Below, piece after piece: positions 47,548-60,828 of a stretch of DNA of 64,000 nt. The DNA is from Pantoea cypripedii (GTDB taxonomy: Bacteria > Pseudomonadota > Gammaproteobacteria > Enterobacterales > Enterobacteriaceae): contig NZ_MLJI01000001.1 in NCBI RefSeq assembly GCF_002095535.1, positions 4,393,757 to 4,457,756 on the forward strand, in the 5' to 3' direction. The stretch's first letter is position 1, and every line of letters starts with the position of its first letter. The notes under the pieces were generated by a model, which did not search any database, had not been told where the DNA came from, and saw nothing but the letters and a program-made list of their open reading frames with translations. A program made the translations under genes and the position numbers.

Positions 47548-47652
47548 TTTACACGCTATAGCAGGTAAATCAAACGTTACCTGCTATAGGCGGTAAACTA
47601 ACTTTTCACACGCTATAGCAGGTAAAACAGCGGCTACCTGTTGTAACAGGTA
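47548..47652. promoter_or_regulatory. hipBA operator array, four dyads
   Basis: Four related palindromes, consensus TTACCTGCTATAGCAGGTAA: O1 47548-47569, O2 47576-47598, O3 47604-47626, O4 47635-47652 (TACCTGTT-GT-AACAGGTA, perfect). Centres at 47558, 47586, 47615 and 47643 give spacings of 28, 29 and 28 bases. A weak hipB promoter (minus strand TTGATT 47568-47573, 16 bases, TAAATG 47546-47551) overlaps O1. Confidence 0.85.
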
Positions 47653-47680
47653 ACAGAATGATAAGCAGGAGGGAGGAGCA

Positions 47681-49045
47681 TCACTTCCCAATACAAAAAC
47701 TGGAGAAAATCCGCCCCAGCAGGTCATCCGAGGTGAACTCGCCGGTGATTTCGCTCAGGGCCTGCTGCGCCAGACGCAGTTCTTCGGCCAGCAGTTCACC
47801 CGCCCAGGCTCCCAGCAGCTGATCTTTGCCCTGTTGCAGGTGAGTCGCTGCTAACTCCAGCGCCTGCAAATGACGGCGGCGGGCGAGGAAGCCGCCTTCC
47901 ATATTGCCGCTGAAGCCCATGGTCTGTTTCAGATGGTCGCGCAAGGTATCGACGCCTTCACCCGTGCGGGCAGACAGGCGAATAAGCGAGTGACCATTCA
48001 CTTCGGACAGGCCGAGGGTTTCCCCGGTCATGTCGGCTTTGTTGCGTACCACGGTGATCGGCAGTTCCGCGGGCAGACGTGACACGAAATCGGGCCAGAT
48101 GGCGGCGGCTTCGGTGGCCTCGGTAGTGGTGCCATCTACCATAAACAGCACGCGATCGGCCTGTTCAATCTCCTGCCATGCTCGTTCAATACCAATGCGT
48201 TCAACTTCGTCGCTGGCATCGCGTAAGCCCGCGGTATCGATGATATGCAGTGGCATACCGTCGATATGGATATGTTCGCGCAGTACGTCACGCGTGGTAC
48301 CGGCGATATCGGTGACGATAGCGGCTTCGCGTCCGGCTAATGCATTCAGAAGACTGGATTTTCCGGCGTTGGGACGGCCAGCAATCACTACTTTCATCCC
48401 TTCACGCAGCAGGCTGCCCTGGCGCGCTTCGGCGCGCACGCCATTCAGGTCGCCGATCACCGCATTGAGCTGTGCTTCAATTTTTCCGTCAGAGAGGAAG
48501 TCGATCTCCTCATCCGGGAAGTCGATGGCTGCTTCCACATAGATACGCAGGTAAGTGAGTGCTTCCACAAGGGCGTTAATACGCACGGAAAATGCGCCCT
48601 GTAATGAATTCACCGCCGAGCGCGCTGCTTGCTCGGAACTGGCGTCGATCAGGTCAGCAATGGCTTCCGCCTGGGCCAGATCGAGTTTGTCATTCAGAAA
48701 AGCGCGTTCGGAGAATTCACCCGGCTGGGCAATACGTACGCCGGGCAGCGCCACAATACGTTTCAGCAACAGGTCGAGAATCACCGGACCGCCGTGGCCC
48801 TGCAACTCCAGCACGTCTTCACCGGTAAAAGAATTGGGGCCGGGGAACCACAGCGCAATACCCTGATCCAGCACGCTGCCATCGGCATCGGTAAACGGCA
48901 GATAGTCGGCATAGCGCGGTTTCGGCAGTTTACCCAGCACGGCTTGCGCGATGTCGGCCGCTTTTGCTCCGGAGATACGCAGAATGCCGACGCCGCCACG
49001 GCCGGGTGGCGTTGCCTGGGCGACGATGGTATCGCTATGGCTCAT
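47681..49045 (-). CDS. mnmE: tRNA modification GTPase MnmE
   Basis: A 454-residue GTPase, the E. coli length. N-terminal tetrahydrofolate-binding domain ([21 protein letters not shown]), G domain in the helical domain with G1 [14 protein letters not shown] (about 223-236), DIAGTTRD and DTAGLRD, and C-terminal catalytic motif FCIGK. Works with MnmG on U34. hipBA lies directly downstream. Confidence 0.97.
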   Translation of the reverse strand: MSHSDTIVAQATPPGRGGVGILRISGAKAADIAQAVLGKLPKPRYADYLPFTDADGSVLDQGIALWFPGPNSFTGEDVLELQGHGGPVILDLLLKRIVALPGVRIAQPGEFSERAFLNDKLDLAQAEAIADLIDASSEQAARSAVNSLQGAFSVRINALVEALTYLRIYVEAAIDFPDEEIDFLSDGKIEAQLNAVIGDLNGVRAEARQGSLLREGMKVVIAGRPNAGKSSLLNALAGREAAIVTDIAGTTRDVLREHIHIDGMPLHIIDTAGLRDASDEVERIGIERAWQEIEQADRVLFMVDGTTTEATEAAAIWPDFVSRLPAELPITVVRNKADMTGETLGLSEVNGHSLIRLSARTGEGVDTLRDHLKQTMGFSGNMEGGFLARRRHLQALELAATHLQQGKDQLLGAWAGELLAEELRLAQQALSEITGEFTSDDLLGRIFSSFCIGK

Positions 49046-49061
49046 GATTCACCTTCTTTGC

Positions 49062-49091
49062 AAAAAAAACAGGGCGACATAAATGCCGCCC
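49062..49091 (-). terminator. Terminator after yidC
   Basis: Minus strand GGGCGGCAT-TT-ATGTCGCCC (one mismatch) followed by an eight-base U-tract (47 bases... read as T-run opposite 49062-49069). It ends the rpmH-rnpA-yidD-yidC transcript before mnmE. Confidence 0.78.
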
Positions 49092-49125
49092 CGATGTTTA
49101 CGTCCTTGCTCGCAGGAGCTGGGCG

Positions 49126-50772
49126 TTACGCTTTCTTCTTGTCGCGGCTATGCAGACCACGTTTTTCCAGGCCGCGATAAATCAGCTGCTGCTGGAGGAT
49201 GGTGACCAGGTTGCTGACGATGTAGTACAGCACCAGACCTGACGGGAACCACAGGAAGAACACGGTAAAGATAACCGGCATGTAGGTCATGATCTTCTGC
49301 TGCATCGGATCGGTCACGGTGGTCGGTGACATCTTCTGAATGAAGAACATGGTGATACCCATGATAACCGGCAGGATGTAGTACGGGTCCTGCGCGGACA
49401 GGTCATGAATCCACAGAATAAACGGCGCGTGACGCAGTTCAACCGAGCCTGACAGCATGTAGTACAGGGCAAGGAAGATTGGCATCTGAATGACCAGCGG
49501 CAGACAGCCGCCGAGCGGGTTCACTTTCTCCGCTTTGTACAGCGCCATCATCTCCTGGCTCATCTTCTGCTTATCATCGCCCAGACGCTCACGCATAGCC
49601 TGAATCTTCGGCTGCAGCATGCGCATCTTCGCCATCGAAGTGTACTGCGCTTTGGTCAGCGGGTACATGATGCCACGAACGATGAAGGTGATAACGATGA
49701 TGGAGAAGCCCCAGTTACCGATAAAGCTGTGGATGAACTTCAACAGCTTGAACAGCGGCTGAGAGATGAACCACAACCAACCGTAATCCACCGTCAGATC
49801 CAGGTGAGGCGCGATAGCGGCCATCTGGTCCTGAATTTCCGGGCCAACCCACAGGGTCGCGCCGAGATTCTGCTGCGCGCCAGGTGCGACGGTGACCGGT
49901 GCTGATTTATAACCGATGGCGGCAACGCCGTTACCCAGATTGCTGGTGTACAGGGTGTTGGTGCCTTCGGTACGCGGTACCCATGCAGTAGCAAAGTACT
50001 GTTGCAGCATCGCTACCCAGCCATTGCTGGTAGTGGTGTTCAGGTTCTCGTTATCGGCGATGGTGTCGAATTTATATTTTTCGTATTTCGCATCGCTGGT
50101 TGAGTACGCTGCACCACGGAAGGTATGCAGAGCAAAGTTGTTGCTACCGGTATCACGGTGCTTCGGCACTTCGATGGTCTGTTTCAGCTGACCAAACATC
50201 GCCACTTCCAGCGGTTGCTCGCTGGTGTTGTTGATGTTGTAGTCAACATTCACGGCGAATTCGCCGCGTTTGAACACGAAGGTTTTGGTGTAAACCACAC
50301 CATTTTCGCCAGTCCAGGTGAGCGGTACGCGCAGCTCAGTCTGGCCTTCCGCCATCTCAAAGTGATCCTGAGTGGTGGTGAAAAGCGGACGCGCGCCATT
50401 GTTCGGATTATCCGGACCGTTACGGCCGGTTAAGCCGCTCTGCGCCTGATAGATGAACGCTGGGGTGGTTTCAAGCAGCTGGAACGGTGCATCCGAACCC
50501 AGTTTGTCCGGGTAAGTCAGCAGTGAAGCCTGCTCGATGTCGCCACCGCGAGTGTTGATGTTCAATGACAGGACATCAGTCTTAACGGTGATCGTTTTGC
50601 CCTGGCCGCTGCCGGGAACGCCGGAAGAGGCGGCATCACCCGCTGTACTGTTGGTCGTCTGCGTGGTCTGGGTTTGCTGCGGCTGCGGAGCATGGTCCGT
50701 TTGCCAGGCTTGCCAGATCATAAAAGACACGAACAGAAAAGCGATGAGAAAGAGATTGCGTTGCGAATCCAT
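49126..50772 (-). CDS. yidC: Membrane protein insertase YidC
   Basis: A 548-residue inner-membrane insertase. N-terminal signal-anchor ([19 protein letters not shown]), large periplasmic beta domain (about 60-345), and five conserved C-terminal helices with the hydrophilic-groove Arg in [22 protein letters not shown]-terminus [17 protein letters not shown]. E. coli also has 548. Starts two bases after the yidD stop. Confidence 0.97.
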   Translation of the reverse strand: MDSQRNLFLIAFLFVSFMIWQAWQTDHAPQPQQTQTTQTTNSTAGDAASSGVPGSGQGKTITVKTDVLSLNINTRGGDIEQASLLTYPDKLGSDAPFQLLETTPAFIYQAQSGLTGRNGPDNPNNGARPLFTTTQDHFEMAEGQTELRVPLTWTGENGVVYTKTFVFKRGEFAVNVDYNINNTSEQPLEVAMFGQLKQTIEVPKHRDTGSNNFALHTFRGAAYSTSDAKYEKYKFDTIADNENLNTTTSNGWVAMLQQYFATAWVPRTEGTNTLYTSNLGNGVAAIGYKSAPVTVAPGAQQNLGATLWVGPEIQDQMAAIAPHLDLTVDYGWLWFISQPLFKLLKFIHSFIGNWGFSIIVITFIVRGIMYPLTKAQYTSMAKMRMLQPKIQAMRERLGDDKQKMSQEMMALYKAEKVNPLGGCLPLVIQMPIFLALYYMLSGSVELRHAPFILWIHDLSAQDPYYILPVIMGITMFFIQKMSPTTVTDPMQQKIMTYMPVIFTVFFLWFPSGLVLYYIVSNLVTILQQQLIYRGLEKRGLHSRDKKKA

Positions 50773-50774
50773 CG

Positions 50775-51032
50775 TTAATGTTCTCTGGTATCAAAGGTTT
50801 TTGGCGGCACAGGATCGTCGCCACCCGGGTTCAAAGGGTGGCATTTTAATACGCGTTTAATCGTCAACCAACTGCCTTTTATTACCCCAAAGCGACGCAA
50901 TGCCTCAATCCCATACTGCGAACAGGAGGGATTGAACCGGCAATGAGGTCCCAGCAGTGGGCTGATGGCGCGTTGATACACGCGTATCAGGGCGATCAGG
51001 AGCCGCGAGCCAGGCGACAGTGACGACGCCAT
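50775..51032 (-). CDS. yidD: Membrane protein insertion efficiency factor YidD
   Basis: An 85-residue protein with the family core [52 protein letters not shown]. Same length as E. coli. It overlaps the 3' end of rnpA by 37 bases, the usual arrangement. Aids YidC-dependent insertion. Confidence 0.95.
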   Translation of the reverse strand: MASSLSPGSRLLIALIRVYQRAISPLLGPHCRFNPSCSQYGIEALRRFGVIKGSWLTIKRVLKCHPLNPGGDDPVPPKTFDTREH

Positions 51033-51355
51033 AATTTCTCCAACGCTTCCGCCAGCGCACGATTATCCAGGTCAGCAACCCCTTTTTTAGCCACGACCAC
51101 AAAATCCATCGCTGGCAGTTCATGTTGGCGCAGACGAAAGCTTTCGCGGGTCAATCGCTTGATCCGGTTACGTTCATGGGCGCGTTTTACATGTTTTTTG
51201 GCGACGGTGAGACCGATGCGGGGATGCCCCAGCGAATTAAGGCGGCCGAGGATGGTGATTTGCGGCGTGCCAGCCCTTTGTGGCTGCTGGAAGACGAAAG
51301 TGAAATGAGTGGGAGTTAACAAACGTAACTCCCTGGGAAATGCGAGCTTAACCAC
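50996..51355 (-). CDS. rnpA: Ribonuclease P protein component
   Basis: A 119-residue basic protein, the E. coli length, with the RNR motif [18 protein letters not shown] that contacts P RNA. Start is GTG, as in E. coli. Follows rpmH after 15 bases. Confidence 0.97.
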   Translation of the reverse strand: MVKLAFPRELRLLTPTHFTFVFQQPQRAGTPQITILGRLNSLGHPRIGLTVAKKHVKRAHERNRIKRLTRESFRLRQHELPAMDFVVVAKKGVADLDNRALAEALEKLWRRHCRLARGS

Positions 51356-51370
51356 GAGGGTTAGCTTTTA

Positions 51371-51523
<153 letters not shown>

Positions 51524-51609
51524 CTAAACTTGAAAATTTTCACTGGGTGACGCGTATTCGGGCCAGTAAAACGACCGACGCCTCAATGTGTCTTTAATAA
51601 AGAGGCGGG

Positions 51610-51638
51610 ATTGTAATAATTGTACAGTCCAGAGTCAA
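51610..51638 (-). promoter_or_regulatory. rpmH promoter
   Basis: Minus strand -35 TTGACT (51633-51638), 17-base spacer, -10 TACAAT (51610-51615). About 100 bases upstream of rpmH. Confidence 0.8.
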
Positions 51639-52115
51639 TTTACTTCGCTGGTCGCGGTACCAGGAAAACCCGGATACAGCCCGCTGTTTCCGGGCATTGG
51701 GCTAAACGCGACAACGCCGGGGTGGAGAATTATACGGGCTATACGGCAAAGCGCAAGGATCGCGCAGGATCTTCTTGCGATCAAGAGGGGGATTTTTTGC
51801 ACAGAAAACGAGACGCCGCCAGAAAATTTGCAGCTTTCATCCTGATCCCCGCTCGCTTTTCCGCCAGAAGGCGTAAACTCTTTAGCGCGCCACTACCCTG
51901 TGGATAAATTGGATCAAAACTGTGTAGAAAGGGAAGATCTCTGTGCCGCTTTGCGCTATGATCCGCCCTTCCGCTGACGATCCGCACTGCGATCGACGGG
52001 GGAGACTACCGCGGATAGCGGTCGCGGGCGCTTTCTGATCGCCTGTGTCAAAAAACGAACGTTTCTTTTATTAGCGCCTAAAATTCTTATCGATTTTGTA
52101 CGAGTGGAGTCCGCC
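51639..52115 (+). promoter_or_regulatory. dnaA regulatory region
   Basis: About 480 bases between the rpmH promoter and dnaA. It holds a consensus DnaA box (minus strand TTATCCACA, 51899-51907) and a weaker one (TTCTACACA, 51921-51929), with GATC sites nearby. This is the layout for DnaA autorepression. A TAAAAT (52079-52084) could be a -10, but I cannot assign a convincing -35. No gene is visible. Confidence 0.7.
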
Positions 52116-53516
52116 GTGTCACTTACGCTTTGGCAACAGTGTCTTGCCCGTTTGCAGGATGAGCTTCCTGCCACCGAATTCAGCATGTGGATTCGTCCGC
52201 TGCAGGCTGAATTGAACGACAATACGCTCGCCTTGTATGCACCAAATCGGTTTGTACTCGACTGGGTTCGGGATAAATATCTCAACAGTATCAATGGGCT
52301 GCTGAATGAATTCTGCGGTGCGGATGTGCCGTTGCTGCGTTTTGAGGTCGGCACGCGTCCGGTCGCGCAGGTCGCGACCAGTCAGCCTGCGATGGCCAGC
52401 GTCAGCGCGCCCGCTCCGGCACAAAACCGCCCGGCTCCGGCGCAAACGCTGCGTCCCAGCTGGGATTCGGTGCCTGCTCCGGCCGATGTGACTTACCGTT
52501 CCAACGTGAATAACCGCCACAACTTTGACAACTTTGTCGAAGGTAAATCTAACCAGCTGGCGCGCGCGGCGGCACGTCAGGTGGCAGACAATCCGGGCGG
52601 CGCTTACAACCCGCTGTTCCTGTATGGTGGCACCGGTCTGGGCAAAACCCACCTGTTACATGCGGTGGGGAATGGCATCATGGCGCGTAAACCCAATGCC
52701 AAAGTGGTCTATATGCATTCCGAGCGTTTTGTGCAGGATATGGTGAAAGCCCTGCAAAACAACGCCATTGAAGAGTTCAAACGTTACTATCGTTCTGTCG
52801 ATGCGCTGCTGATCGATGATATCCAGTTCTTTGCCAATAAAGAGCGCTCGCAGGAGGAGTTTTTCCACACCTTCAATGCGTTGCTGGAAGGCAATCAACA
52901 GATCATCCTGACGTCGGATCGTTACCCGAAAGAGATCAACGGGGTGGAAGATCGTCTCAAGTCGCGTTTTGGCTGGGGACTGACGGTTGCGATCGAGCCG
53001 CCGGAGCTGGAAACGCGTGTCGCTATCCTGATGAAGAAAGCCGATGAAAACGACATCCGCCTGCCGGGTGAAGTGGCGTTCTTTATTGCCAAGCGTCTGC
53101 GTTCCAACGTCCGTGAGCTGGAAGGCGCGCTGAACCGCGTGATTGCCAACGCCAACTTTACCGGTCGCGCCATTACTATCGACTTCGTACGTGAAGCGCT
53201 GCGCGATCTGCTGGCGTTGCAGGAAAAGCTGGTCACCATCGACAATATTCAGAAGACGGTGGCGGAGTATTACAAAATTAAAGTGGCCGATTTGCTGTCC
53301 AAGCGCCGTTCGCGCTCGGTAGCGCGTCCGCGCCAGATGGCGATGGCGATGGCGAAAGAGCTAACCAACCATAGCCTGCCGGAAATTGGTGATGCGTTTG
53401 GTGGCCGTGACCATACCACCGTGCTACACGCCTGCCGTAAAATCGAGCAGCTGCGTGAAGAAAGCCACGACATCAAAGAAGATTTCTCTAACCTCATTCG
53501 AACCTTATCTTCCTGA
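52116..53516 (+). CDS. dnaA: Chromosomal replication initiator DnaA
   Basis: A 466-residue AAA+ initiator. Domain I at about 1-85 ([25 protein letters not shown]), a proline/alanine-rich linker II, domain III with Walker [11 protein letters not shown] (about 172-181) and Walker [11 protein letters not shown], domain IV signature [18 protein letters not shown]. Start at GTG 52116, six bases after TGGAG, gives MSLTLWQQ; E. coli also uses GTG. dnaN follows after four bases. Confidence 0.97.
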   Translation: MSLTLWQQCLARLQDELPATEFSMWIRPLQAELNDNTLALYAPNRFVLDWVRDKYLNSINGLLNEFCGADVPLLRFEVGTRPVAQVATSQPAMASVSAPAPAQNRPAPAQTLRPSWDSVPAPADVTYRSNVNNRHNFDNFVEGKSNQLARAAARQVADNPGGAYNPLFLYGGTGLGKTHLLHAVGNGIMARKPNAKVVYMHSERFVQDMVKALQNNAIEEFKRYYRSVDALLIDDIQFFANKERSQEEFFHTFNALLEGNQQIILTSDRYPKEINGVEDRLKSRFGWGLTVAIEPPELETRVAILMKKADENDIRLPGEVAFFIAKRLRSNVRELEGALNRVIANANFTGRAITIDFVREALRDLLALQEKLVTIDNIQKTVAEYYKIKVADLLSKRRSRSVARPRQMAMAMAKELTNHSLPEIGDAFGGRDHTTVLHACRKIEQLREESHDIKEDFSNLIRTLSS

Positions 53517-53520
53517 CGCT

Positions 53521-54621
53521 ATGAAATTAATTGTTGAACGTGAGCAGTTGCTGAAACCGCTGCAACAGGTCAGCGGTCCGCTCGGTGGGCGTCCGACGCT
53601 GCCGATCCTCGGAAATTTACTGCTGCAGGTAAATGACGGCACTTTGTTGCTGACCGGCACCGATCTGGAAATGGAGATGGTGGCCCGCGTTGCGTTAACG
53701 CAGCCGCATGAACCTGGTGCAACCACCGTCCCGGCGCGTAAATTCCTCGATATTTGTCGTGGTTTGCCGGATGGTGCTGAGATCTCCCTGACACTGGAAG
53801 GCGACAGAATGCTGGTGCGTTCCGGGCGTAGCCGTTTCTCGCTTTCCACGCTGCCTGCCAGTGACTTCCCGAATCTGGATGACTGGCAGAGCGAGGTAGA
53901 ATTTACCCTGCCGCAGGCCACGTTGAAGCGTCTGATTGAAGCGACACAGTTTTCGATGGCGCATCAGGACGTGCGTTACTACCTCAACGGCATGTTGTTT
54001 GAAACCGAAGGGGAAGAACTGCGTACCGTGGCGACCGACGGTCACCGTCTGGCGGTTTGCTCGATGCCGATAGGCCAGGCGTTGCCTGACCATTCGGTGA
54101 TCGTACCGCGTAAAGGGGTGATTGAACTGGTTCGCCTGCTCGACGGTGGCGAAACACCGTTGCAGGTTCAGATTGGCAGCAGCAACATCCGTGCGCATGT
54201 CGGCGACTTTATCTTTACGTCGAAGCTGGTTGATGGCCGTTTCCCGGATTATCGCCGCGTATTGCCGAAAAATCCCGACAAAGCGCTGGAAGCCGGTTGT
54301 GATCTGCTCAAGCAGGCATTTGCCCGCGCGGCGATCCTGTCGAACGAGAAATTCCGCGGTGTTCGTATCTATATCACCGAAAATCAGCTGAAAATCACCG
54401 CCAACAACCCGGAACAGGAAGAGGCGGAAGAGATGCTGGATGTCAGCTACAACGGCAGCGAACTGGAGATCGGTTTTAACGTCAGTTACGTGCTGGATGT
54501 GCTGAACGCGCTGAAGTGCGAAAACGTCCGCCTGTTGCTGACCGATTCCGTCTCCAGCGTGCAGATCGAAGACGTCGCCAGTCCGGCTGCAGCGTACGTT
54601 GTTATGCCGATGAGGTTGTAG
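53521..54621 (+). CDS. dnaN: DNA polymerase III beta sliding clamp
   Basis: A 366-residue clamp, the E. coli length, ending in the conserved AAYVVMPMRL. Three repeated clamp domains. The start (MKLIVEREQLLKPLQQVSG) lies four bases after the dnaA stop with only a weak ribosome-binding site, which suggests coupling to dnaA. In E. coli recF overlaps its stop; here 183 bases separate them. Confidence 0.98.
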   Translation: MKLIVEREQLLKPLQQVSGPLGGRPTLPILGNLLLQVNDGTLLLTGTDLEMEMVARVALTQPHEPGATTVPARKFLDICRGLPDGAEISLTLEGDRMLVRSGRSRFSLSTLPASDFPNLDDWQSEVEFTLPQATLKRLIEATQFSMAHQDVRYYLNGMLFETEGEELRTVATDGHRLAVCSMPIGQALPDHSVIVPRKGVIELVRLLDGGETPLQVQIGSSNIRAHVGDFIFTSKLVDGRFPDYRRVLPKNPDKALEAGCDLLKQAFARAAILSNEKFRGVRIYITENQLKITANNPEQEEAEEMLDVSYNGSELEIGFNVSYVLDVLNALKCENVRLLLTDSVSSVQIEDVASPAAAYVVMPMRL

Positions 54622-54632
54622 AAAATATCGGG

Positions 54633-54764
54633 CTAACTTACTCGCTATTTTGCACCCGGGCAGTGCTCACCCCTGGTCACATACTTCAGTATGCTCCCAG
54701 GGGATTGCGCGCTGGCCGTGCACAAACTAGCTTCGCCGTCTACGCCCTGGGTCGCATTAGTTAG
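54633..54764. mobile_element. ERIC-like intergenic repeat between dnaN and recF
   Basis: A 132-base block bounded by CTAACT (54633) and AGTTAG (54759-54764) as inverted ends. The centre aligns with the ERIC consensus: GCTCACCCC, GTCACATACTT, GTATGCTCC, GGGGATT, CGCTGGCCG. Its inner hairpin pairs CCCCTGG...CATACT with AGTATG...CCAGGGG. ERICs are non-autonomous repeats found transcribed between genes in enterobacteria. The identification is from memory of the consensus. Confidence 0.75.
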
Positions 54765-54804
54765 GTGAAACCCTCTCCTTTATCCTCCAAAGCTGGATTG
54801 ATTG

Positions 54805-58315
<3,511 letters not shown>

Positions 58316-58322
58316 TATGCCC

Positions 58323-58351
58323 AAACCCTTCCCATCCGGGAAGGGTTTTTT
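58323..58351 (+). terminator. gyrB terminator
   Basis: AAACCCTTCCC-ATCC-GGGAAGGGTTT with a six-base T-run (58346-58351), eight bases after the gyrB stop. Confidence 0.93.
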
Positions 58352-58513
58352 GTTTCTGCCTCTGTTGTTACCCGCCTGACATTTCCTTTTTTGCTTAAAA
58401 AACATCTGCGTTAGCTTTTGTTTGCTTCCGTTTTTTCCCGTGCGCTGCGATCCGTGTCACTTACATCTGCGGGCTGCTCCCTTACGCTTTTGGCGAAGCG
58501 GAGGGGATGACGC

Positions 58514-59713
58514 ATGTTTCTGGAAGAACGACGCAACCAAATACTGAAATGGCTGGATGAACACGATCGTGTCACGGTTAACGGACTGGCGAGCCAGCTG
58601 GGCGTGACGCGTGAAACCATTCGTACCGATCTCGGCGCATTGGCGCGTGAAGGATTGGTACAGCGCTGCTATGGCGGGGCCATCGCGCTGCGCCGCAACC
58701 TACAGGAAAAGCTGATCAGCGAAAGCGGCGGTAATTTTGAAGTGCTGCTGGAGCGGTTGCAGGCGCGACAAACGGTCGCCAAAGTCTCAGAAAAGAACGG
58801 AAAAGTGTGCATTCTGGGCGCGTTCAACGTGGATATCGTGGCGAAAGTGGCGCGCTTCCCTCGCGGTGGCGAGTCGCTGCTGGCGCTGGGCAGTACCCTC
58901 GGACCGGGTGGCAAAGGTGCCAACCAGGCGATGGCCGCCAGCTGTGCCGGTACGCGAGTGCATTTTGTCGCCAAGGTCGGTACCGATCAGTTCAGCAAAT
59001 TTGCCTTCGACCACCTTTCCGCCTCTGGTATTCACTCGTTCCGTTTGTATCAGACCGATCGTGAGCCGACCGGTAGCGCCATCATTTACGTCTCGCAGGA
59101 GAATGGCGAGAACATGATCGCCATCTATTCCGGCGCGAACAAAACTTTCACCGACGACGAAATCGCCGAGCTGACCCATGAGCTGTCGGATGCCAGCGTG
59201 CTGTTGCTGCAACTGGAAAACAACTTCGAGGCGACGCGTAGCGCCATCCGTCTCGCCCATACGCTGGGTGTGCGGGTGATTATGAACCCGGCACCGTTTT
59301 CCGCCGAGGTGCTGAGTTGTCTGGCAATGATCGACGTGCTGACCCCCAACGAAACCGAAGCCTCGCTGCTGTCCGGCATTGAAATCGTCGACCTGGCCAG
59401 TGCGCGCGCGGCGGCCCAGGCCATCGTCCAGCTCGGTGCCCGCCGCGTCATCATCACCATGGGTTCACGCGGTGCGTTACTGCTTGATAACCAACAATTT
59501 CATCATATTCCCGCTTTTCCGGCGCTGAGCGTCGACACCACCGGCGCAGGCGATGCCTTTAACGGTGCGCTGGCTGCGGCGCTGGCACAGGGGCAAAGCC
59601 TGTTGCAGGCCGCCACCTGGGCATCGGCCTTTGCCGCGCTGGCTGTGGAACGTGAAGGTGCCAGCAATATGCCGGATCGACAACAGGTTATGGCCCGACT
59701 TCATCAACGATAA
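58514..59713 (+). CDS. DeoR-type HTH regulator fused to a PfkB-family sugar kinase
   Basis: A 399-residue fusion. Residues 1-60 are a DeoR-family winged HTH (RRNQILKWLDEHDRVTVNGLASQLGVTRETIRTDLGALAREGLVQRCYGGA). From about 97 to the end is a complete ribokinase-like PfkB domain: [28 protein letters not shown] (132-140), NPAPF, NETEASLLSG, DTTGAGDAFNGAL with catalytic Asp347. The usual DeoR sensor domain is absent, so the kinase probably senses the sugar. It heads a cluster with a lyase, a YhcH-like protein and a transporter. The substrate is unknown. No good ribosome-binding site beyond GAGGGGATG. Confidence 0.85.
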   Translation: MFLEERRNQILKWLDEHDRVTVNGLASQLGVTRETIRTDLGALAREGLVQRCYGGAIALRRNLQEKLISESGGNFEVLLERLQARQTVAKVSEKNGKVCILGAFNVDIVAKVARFPRGGESLLALGSTLGPGGKGANQAMAASCAGTRVHFVAKVGTDQFSKFAFDHLSASGIHSFRLYQTDREPTGSAIIYVSQENGENMIAIYSGANKTFTDDEIAELTHELSDASVLLLQLENNFEATRSAIRLAHTLGVRVIMNPAPFSAEVLSCLAMIDVLTPNETEASLLSGIEIVDLASARAAAQAIVQLGARRVIITMGSRGALLLDNQQFHHIPAFPALSVDTTGAGDAFNGALAAALAQGQSLLQAATWASAFAALAVEREGASNMPDRQQVMARLHQR

Positions 59714-59749
59714 CAAATCACAGCGGTGGAACCGCTGGCAGGAGAGATC

Positions 59750-60673
59750 ATGAAAAAAATCGAAGGCATTGTGCCGGTTATGCTTACCCCGTTTACCGCC
59801 GACAACCAGGTTGATTATCCCGGACTGGAGCGACTGATTAACTGGTATCTGGCAGAAGGCGTCGATGCGCTGTTCGCCGTGTGCCAGTCAAGCGAGATGC
59901 AGTTCCTCAGCCTTGAGGAACGTGTGGCGCTGGCGAAGTTTGTGGTGGAAAAAGTGCAGGGCCGTGTGCCGGTGATTGCCTCTGGCCATATCAGCGACGA
60001 TCTGGCTGAACAAACCACTGAATTGCAGGCGATGGCGAACACCGGCATTGATGCGCTGGTGCTGGTGACCAACCACCTCGACCCGAAAAATGAAGGCAGC
60101 ACCACCTTCTACGCGCACCTCAATCATCTGCTCAACGCGCTGCCAGTTTCCATGCCGCTCGGCCTGTACGAGTGTCCGGCTCCGTACCGTCGTCTGCTGA
60201 GCGATGAAGAATTTAGCTTCTGCGCCAACAGCGGCCGTTTCGTGGTGCTGAAAGACGTGAGCTGCGATCTGCCGACCGTGACCCGCCGCGTGCAGCTGGC
60301 CGAAGGTACACCGCTGGCGGTGATCAACGCCAACGCCGCCATCGCCTGGCCAGCCATGCAGGCCGGTTCCAAAGGCTTCAGCGGCGTCTTCACCAACTTC
60401 CATCCGGGCCTGTATCACTGGCTTTACCACCAGGGGGCGCAGCAGGCGGAAAAAGCCCATGAGCTGTCGCTGTTCCTGTCGCTCAGCGCGGTAACGGAAA
60501 CTCTCGGCTATCCGAAAAACGCCAAAATCTACCATCAGCGCCTCGGCACTTTCGCCAGTGAACATTGCCGCGTCAACAAAGACAACGTGCTGGAGAAATT
60601 CTGGGGACTGGGCGTACTGCTCGACCAGATCCGCGATGGCAGCCAGATTTGGCAGCAGCGTATCGATAAGTAA
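59750..60673 (+). CDS. DHDPS/N-acetylneuraminate lyase family aldolase
   Basis: A 307-residue class-I aldolase of the DapA/NanA superfamily. IVPVMLTPFTADNQVDYPGLERLINWYLAEGVDALF is the N-terminal strand. The active-site Tyr is probably in LGLYECPAPYRRLL (about 139) and the Schiff-base Lys in FVVLKDVSCD (about 167). The substrate-determining loop CQSSEM differs from the GSTGE/GTTGE of DapA and NanA, so neither function can be assigned. Start at 59750 has GGAGAG. Lies 36 bases after the fusion gene. Confidence 0.8.
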   Translation: MKKIEGIVPVMLTPFTADNQVDYPGLERLINWYLAEGVDALFAVCQSSEMQFLSLEERVALAKFVVEKVQGRVPVIASGHISDDLAEQTTELQAMANTGIDALVLVTNHLDPKNEGSTTFYAHLNHLLNALPVSMPLGLYECPAPYRRLLSDEEFSFCANSGRFVVLKDVSCDLPTVTRRVQLAEGTPLAVINANAAIAWPAMQAGSKGFSGVFTNFHPGLYHWLYHQGAQQAEKAHELSLFLSLSAVTETLGYPKNAKIYHQRLGTFASEHCRVNKDNVLEKFWGLGVLLDQIRDGSQIWQQRIDK

Positions 60674-60710
60674 CATCAGCTCAGCTGACATCAGATTTAC
60701 TAAAAAACAT

Positions 60711-60785
60711 CTGTAGCGGCGCGATTTATCGCGCGGGTTTCGACGGCAAAATCGCTGAACAGAGCGCGATAAATCGCGCCGCTAC
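60711..60785. repeat. REPIN-like element (inverted REP pair)
   Basis: Two perfect 22-base inverted arms (60713-60734 and 60764-60785) surround a 29-base spacer. Each arm contains the palindromic core GCGCGATAAATCGCGC. Related units lie at 45152-45181, 63529-63550 and more distantly 41388-41411. This is the structure of REPINs, which are mobilised by RAYT transposases; none is in the window. It lies inside the apparent operon, between the lyase and the yhcH-like gene. Confidence 0.82.
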
Positions 60786-60828
60786 GGCTGTACCTGAACC
60801 CATTAACGATAACGACAGGGAAAACACC

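Noticed and set aside
47521..47660. CRISPR-like array from the repeated GCTATAGCAGGTAAA
   Set aside because: Repeats are palindromic, alternate in orientation, are only about 20 bases long and sit at the hipB promoter; they are operators.
54622..54804. Small gene between dnaN and recF
   Set aside because: Open frames here are short, lack ribosome-binding sites, and coincide with the ERIC-like repeat.
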